Positions 60,653 to 64,000 of a DNA stretch of 64,000 nt are shown here, one piece after another. The notes under the pieces are model-generated. The model saw only the letters and a program-made list of their open reading frames with translations. It made no database searches and was not told the origin of the DNA. Positions within the stretch are counted from its first letter, which is position 1. Every line of letters starts with the position of its first letter. The stretch comes from an uncultured Clostridia bacterium (GTDB lineage Bacteria > Bacillota > Clostridia > TANB77 > CAG-508). Both the position numbers and the translations under genes were made by a program. The stretch covers positions 24,882 to 88,881 of the forward strand of contig CAMMZC010000007.1 of NCBI GenBank assembly GCA_946529215.1, read 5' to 3'.

Positions 60653-61948
60653 ATGAGTTGTAAAGTAGAAAAAACAGAAAACGCAAATGAAGTTAAATTA
60701 GAAATAACAGTAGAAGCAGAAAAATTTGAAAATGCTATAAAAAAAGTATATTTCAAAAATGCAAAATATTTCAATATACCAGGATTTAGAAAAGGAAAGG
60801 CACCACAAGCTATAGTAGAAAAATACTATGGAAAAGAAATATTCTATGAAGATGCATTTAACGAAATAGCAGGAGAAGAATATGAAAATGCCATAGAAGA
60901 AAGCAAATTAGAAGTTGTAGGAAAACCTGCAGTTGATATTGTTACTATGGAAAAAGGACAAGACTTAGTTTTTACAGCTGTAGTTGCAACAAAGCCTGAG
61001 GTTGAACTTGGAAAATATAAAGGTATAGAAATCGAAAAAATAGAGTATAATGTAGAGGAAAGTGACATCGAAAACAACCTAAAACAAATGCAAGAAAAAA
61101 ATTCTAGAGTTATAAGTGTTGAAACACCTGTAGAAAATGGAAACATCGCAGTAATAGATTTTGAAGGATTTGTAGATGGTAAAGCATTTGAAGGTGGAAA
61201 AGCTGAAAATTACAGCCTAGAAATAGGAAGTGGTTCATTTATTCCAGGATTTGAAGATCAAATTATAGGAATGAAGATTGATGAAGAAAAAGATATCAAC
61301 GTAAAATTCCCTGATGAATATTTTTCGAAAGATTTAGCAGGAAAAGATGCAACATTTAAAGTAAAAGTTCATGAAATAAAGAAGAAAGAATTACCAGAAC
61401 TTGATGACGAATTTGCGAAAGATGTTAGCGAATTCGATACTTTAAAAGAGCTAAAAGATAGCATTAAAGAAAGATTAGAAAAAGAAAATGAGCAAAAAAC
61501 TAAATATGAAAAAGAAGATGCTGTAATTAAAGCTGTTACAGAAAAAATGAAAGTAGAAATTCCTGCTGGTATGATAGAAGTAGAAGTTGACAATATGGTT
61601 AAAGATATGGAACAAAGAATGTCATATCAAGGGCTTAAATTAGAACAATACTTAAAAATGCTTAACAAAACAGAAGAAGAGTTTAGAAAAGAATATGAAC
61701 CTCAAGCAATTGAAGCTATTAAATCAAGACTTGCTTTAGAAGCTATAGTTAAAGCTGAAAAAATCGAAGCAACAGATGCAGACGTAAAAGAAAAATTAGA
61801 AGAAATGGCTAAAAATTATGGAAAAACAGCTGAAGAATTAGAAAAAAATGAAAATATAAAAGAATACTTAAAACAAGGAATTGAAAACGAAAAAGCTATA
61901 AACTTCTTAGTAGAAAATGCAAAAGAAGTTGCAAAGAAAAATAAATAA
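60653..61948 (+). CDS. tig: Trigger factor
   Basis: 431 residues. Ribosome-bound chaperone with peptidyl-prolyl isomerase activity. N-terminal ribosome-docking domain with the signature FNIPGFRKGKAPQ (about 42-54), FKBP-like PPIase domain (about 150-245, AVIDFEGFVDGKAFEGGKAE, ERSGSFIPGFE-type with GSGSFIPGFEDQIIGM), and helical C-terminal arms. AAAGGAAG site. First gene of the tig-clpP-clpX cluster that is common in Firmicutes. Confidence 0.97.
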   Translation: MSCKVEKTENANEVKLEITVEAEKFENAIKKVYFKNAKYFNIPGFRKGKAPQAIVEKYYGKEIFYEDAFNEIAGEEYENAIEESKLEVVGKPAVDIVTMEKGQDLVFTAVVATKPEVELGKYKGIEIEKIEYNVEESDIENNLKQMQEKNSRVISVETPVENGNIAVIDFEGFVDGKAFEGGKAENYSLEIGSGSFIPGFEDQIIGMKIDEEKDINVKFPDEYFSKDLAGKDATFKVKVHEIKKKELPELDDEFAKDVSEFDTLKELKDSIKERLEKENEQKTKYEKEDAVIKAVTEKMKVEIPAGMIEVEVDNMVKDMEQRMSYQGLKLEQYLKMLNKTEEEFRKEYEPQAIEAIKSRLALEAIVKAEKIEATDADVKEKLEEMAKNYGKTAEELEKNENIKEYLKQGIENEKAINFLVENAKEVAKKNK

Positions 61949-62006
61949 TATTTAGAGTAAAATTTGCAAAGCAATATTTACATATTAAATAGCAATAATA
62001 AAAAGT

Positions 62007-62052
62007 AAAGGGGGTTTAGAAAATTTAATAAAAATTTTTTGAACCCTTTTTG
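62007..62052 (+). terminator. Terminator-like hairpin after tig
   Basis: AAAGGGGGTTTAGAAAATTT pairs with AAATTTTTTGAACCCTTT, followed by TTGATTTTA. The stem is strong, the T-run is modest. Confidence 0.6.
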
Positions 62053-62105
62053 ATTTTAAATAATCAAAATCGTAGAAGCTAAAAAAGAAAAAGGTAAAAA
62101 ATAAT

Positions 62106-62241
62106 AATTAAGAAATTAATCAAAAACGAGTAATGCTAGGCAAGACTGTTAAAAAAAGCAAAGGAGTGTACTAGATGTACTTCGATTGTGTTTTTAAACA
62201 GTTTTAACGACGCAGGACGAAGTTTTTCATTAATTTTAATT
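62106..62241 (+). repeat. Long imperfect palindrome in the clpP leader
   Basis: Outer arms AATTAAGAAATTAAT (62106-62120) and ATTAATTTTAATT (62229-62241) pair; inner arms 62142-62171 and 62177-62205 pair over about 30 bp with a short TAGAT loop. Ends 5 nt before the clpP SD. Unrelated in sequence to the mur-cluster palindromes. Confidence 0.6.
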
Positions 62242-62257
62242 GAAGGAGGAATTTAAA

Positions 62258-62860
62258 ATGATAAACAACAGCCTAGTACCATATGTAATAGAACAAACAA
62301 GCAAAGGAGAAAGATCTTACGATATTTTCTCAAGATTATTAAAAGACAGAATTATATTTTTAGGAGAAGATGTAAACGCTACAACTGCAAGTCTTGTAGT
62401 TGCGCAACTATTATTCCTAGAATCAGAAGACCCAGATAAAGAAATAAATCTATACATAAATTCACCTGGAGGAAGTGTAACAGATGGTTTAGCAATAGTA
62501 GACACAATGAATTATATTAAATGCCCTGTATCTACAACTTGTATTGGTTTAGCTGCTAGCTTTGGAGCAGTATTACTTGCAAATGGAGAAAAAGGCAGAA
62601 GATATGCAACTCCAAATGCAGAGATTTTAATACATCAACCATTAATCGGAGGACATGGAATTACAGGTCAAACAACAGACATTAAAATTCATGCAGAAAA
62701 TATGATTAAAACAAGAGAAAGATTAAACAAAATTTTAAGTGATAGAACAGGAAAACCACTAGAACAAATAATGCAAGATACAGAAAGAGATCATTATATG
62801 ACAGCAGAAGAAGCTTTAGAGTATGGATTAATAGATGAAATCTTAACCAAAAGAAAGTAG
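62258..62860 (+). CDS. clpP: ATP-dependent Clp protease proteolytic subunit
   Basis: 200 residues from ATG 62258 behind GAAGGAGG; a TTG at 62240 overlaps the site. Serine protease that forms the ClpP barrel. Catalytic Ser101 in [12 protein letters not shown], His126 in [15 protein letters not shown], and Asp in [12 protein letters not shown] region (about 175). Other family marks: [17 protein letters not shown] and [15 protein letters not shown]. Precedes clpX, its ATPase partner, by 17 bp. Confidence 0.97.
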   Translation: MINNSLVPYVIEQTSKGERSYDIFSRLLKDRIIFLGEDVNATTASLVVAQLLFLESEDPDKEINLYINSPGGSVTDGLAIVDTMNYIKCPVSTTCIGLAASFGAVLLANGEKGRRYATPNAEILIHQPLIGGHGITGQTTDIKIHAENMIKTRERLNKILSDRTGKPLEQIMQDTERDHYMTAEEALEYGLIDEILTKRK

Positions 62861-62877
62861 AAAGGAATTTTAAAATT

Positions 62878-64000
62878 ATGCCAAACAATACGCCTAAAAA
62901 TATAAGATGTTCATTTTGTGGATTACCACAAGAAAAGGTTAAAAAAATAATTGCAGGACCAGGGGTGTATATTTGTGATGAATGTGTCGGTTTATGCAAT
63001 GGAATAATAGAAGATGAATTATTAAATGATATAGATGATGAATATATAGATGAAGAAAAAGAAAAAATAATAAGCCCAAAAGAAATAAAATCAATATTAG
63101 ATGATTATGTTATAGGTCAAGAGGAAGCAAAAAAGGTTTTAGCTGTTGCAGTATATAACCACTATAAAAGAATCTTTAATGAAGATGTAATGAAAAAAGA
63201 TGATGATGTAGAAATTCAAAAAAGTAATATTTTACTTTTAGGACCTACAGGATGTGGAAAAACTCTTTTAGCTAGTACTTTAGCAAAAATTTTACAAGTG
63301 CCATTTGCAATAGCAGATGCCACTACTTTAACAGAAGCAGGATATGTAGGAGAAGATGTTGAAAATATTCTTTTAAAACTAATCCAAGCTGCAGATGGAG
63401 ATATTTCAAGAGCAGAGCGTGGAATTGTATATATAGATGAAATTGACAAAATTACAAGAAAATCAGAAAATCCATCGATTACAAGAGACGTTAGTGGAGA
63501 AGGTGTACAACAAGCACTTTTAAAAATAATAGAAGGAACAGTTGCATCTGTACCACCACAAGGAGGAAGAAAACATCCACATCAAGAAATGCTACAAATA
63601 GATACATCAAATATTTTATTTATTTGTGGAGGAGCTTTTGAAGGCTTAGAAAATATTATAAAAGATAGAACAGGAAAAAAATCAATTGGATTTGGTTCAA
63701 AAATAGAAAGTGAAAAAGAAGTTAGTAAATACAAAGTATTTGAAGAATTACTTCCACAAGATTTATTAAAATTTGGACTTATTCCAGAATTTATAGGAAG
63801 GCTTCCAGTAATTGCAACCTTAAAAGAGCTAGATAAAGAAGCTTTAGGAAAAATTTTGGTTGAACCAAAAAATTCTTTAGTAAAACAATATAAAAAGCTA
63901 TTTGAAATAGATAATGTAGAACTTGTATTTGAAGATGGTGCAATATCTGCAATTGTAGATAAAGCAATAGAAAGAAAGACAGGAGCAAGAGGATTAAGAT
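62878..64000 (+). CDS. clpX: ATP-dependent Clp protease ATP-binding subunit ClpX, 3' truncated by window edge
   Basis: 374 codons in the window with no stop, of about 420-430 expected. Unfolds tagged substrates and feeds ClpP. Starts [20 protein letters not shown]; the zinc-binding domain has CSFC and CDEC plus VGLC (residues 11-42). AAA+ core: Walker [14 protein letters not shown] (about 120-132), Walker [11 protein letters not shown], then [15 protein letters not shown] and the sensor/arginine region [19 protein letters not shown] site. Runs off the right edge in the C-terminal domain. Confidence 0.97.
   Translation, partial: MPNNTPKNIRCSFCGLPQEKVKKIIAGPGVYICDECVGLCNGIIEDELLNDIDDEYIDEEKEKIISPKEIKSILDDYVIGQEEAKKVLAVAVYNHYKRIFNEDVMKKDDDVEIQKSNILLLGPTGCGKTLLASTLAKILQVPFAIADATTLTEAGYVGEDVENILLKLIQAADGDISRAERGIVYIDEIDKITRKSENPSITRDVSGEGVQQALLKIIEGTVASVPPQGGRKHPHQEMLQIDTSNILFICGGAFEGLENIIKDRTGKKSIGFGSKIESEKEVSKYKVFEELLPQDLLKFGLIPEFIGRLPVIATLKELDKEALGKILVEPKNSLVKQYKKLFEIDNVELVFEDGAISAIVDKAIERKTGARGLR

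Larger units (their letters stand above)
61949..62257. other. tig-clpP intergenic region (about 310 bp)
   Basis: No gene. It contains a tig terminator-like hairpin at 62007-62052, a long palindrome at 62106-62241 and the clpP ribosome site GAAGGAGG. No CtsR-type direct repeat was seen in it. Confidence 0.6.

Noticed and set aside
61949..62257. CtsR operator (heptad direct repeat) for clpP
   Set aside because: No matching direct repeat was found; only inverted repeats are present.

Overview
The window looks like chromosomal core sequence from an AT-rich (about 30% G+C or lower by eye), spore-forming member of the Clostridia. Evidence for this: canonical Shine-Dalgarno (SD) sites and sigma-A promoters (TTGNNN-16/17-TATAAT), a cotJABC spore-coat operon, a spoVM-type micro-gene next to rpmB (the same neighbourhood as in Bacillus subtilis), an SOS repressor of the Firmicute type, and meso-diaminopimelate wall chemistry (dapA, dapB, lysC, and a MurE with the DNPR motif). 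The exact species cannot be read from the sequence. No insertion sequence, prophage, integrase or CRISPR array was seen.

Layout. 1-5.3 kb: 3' half of addA, then dprA-yraN and comM on the minus strand (DNA repair and uptake). 5.7-15.6 kb: a zinc peptidase with a peptidoglycan-binding domain, a YitT membrane protein, a YfhO-type giant membrane protein, a LOG-family nucleotide phosphoribohydrolase, small zinc proteins, a TPR membrane protein, class II aldolase and smpB. 15.8-19.8 kb: three glycosyltransferase genes, one a GT2-GT4 fusion. 20-23.8 kb: priA-def-fmt. 23.9-26.3 kb: two low-complexity secreted, membrane-tethered proteins and a VanW-domain protein. 26.7-33.3 kb: murE, mraY, ftsW, murG and an orphan sensor kinase. 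33.4-35.4 kb: another glycosyltransferase and a coupled small gene; tRNA-Leu. 35.7-42.1 kb: lexA, a protein with a vestigial GH18-like tail, mltG, dapA, an HD protein, and a GH25 lysozyme with four FN3 domains and a KPEEP tail. 42.2-46.9 kb: dapB, a TVP38-type membrane protein, an acyl-CoA ligase, a Fic protein and an XRE regulator. 47-48.7 kb: a frameshifted prepilin-like gene. 48.8-53.9 kb: cotJCBA, a membrane-anchored degenerate subtilase, an AI-2E/PerM permease. 54-60.4 kb: OB-fold protein, M23 peptidase, prfB with its programmed +1 frameshift, lysC, a lipase-like hydrolase, a small membrane protein and spoVM, rpmB. 60.6 kb to the end: tig-clpP-clpX (clpX runs off the window).

How it works together. 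Much of the window serves the envelope: lysine/DAP synthesis (lysC, dapA, dapB), lipid II assembly and septal polymerisation (murE, mraY, murG, ftsW), glycan trimming (mltG, GH25, M23, M15-type peptidase) and surface glycans (GTs, YfhO). A second theme is translation and protein quality (def, fmt, smpB, prfB, rpmB, tig, clpP, clpX).

The most interesting unexplained signals are non-coding: (1) a family of about 180-bp, near-complete palindromes with perfect terminal inverted repeats, found three times only inside the mur cluster, with a compensatory base-pair change between two copies; (2) a short hairpin with a GGGGACGGAGG loop, found three times, each time directly behind a stop codon and between convergent genes; (3) a 140-bp palindromic clpP leader. 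Among proteins, the subtilase fold that has lost its Asp, oxyanion Asn and Ser, and the SH3 protein with a dead GH18 remnant, stand out.
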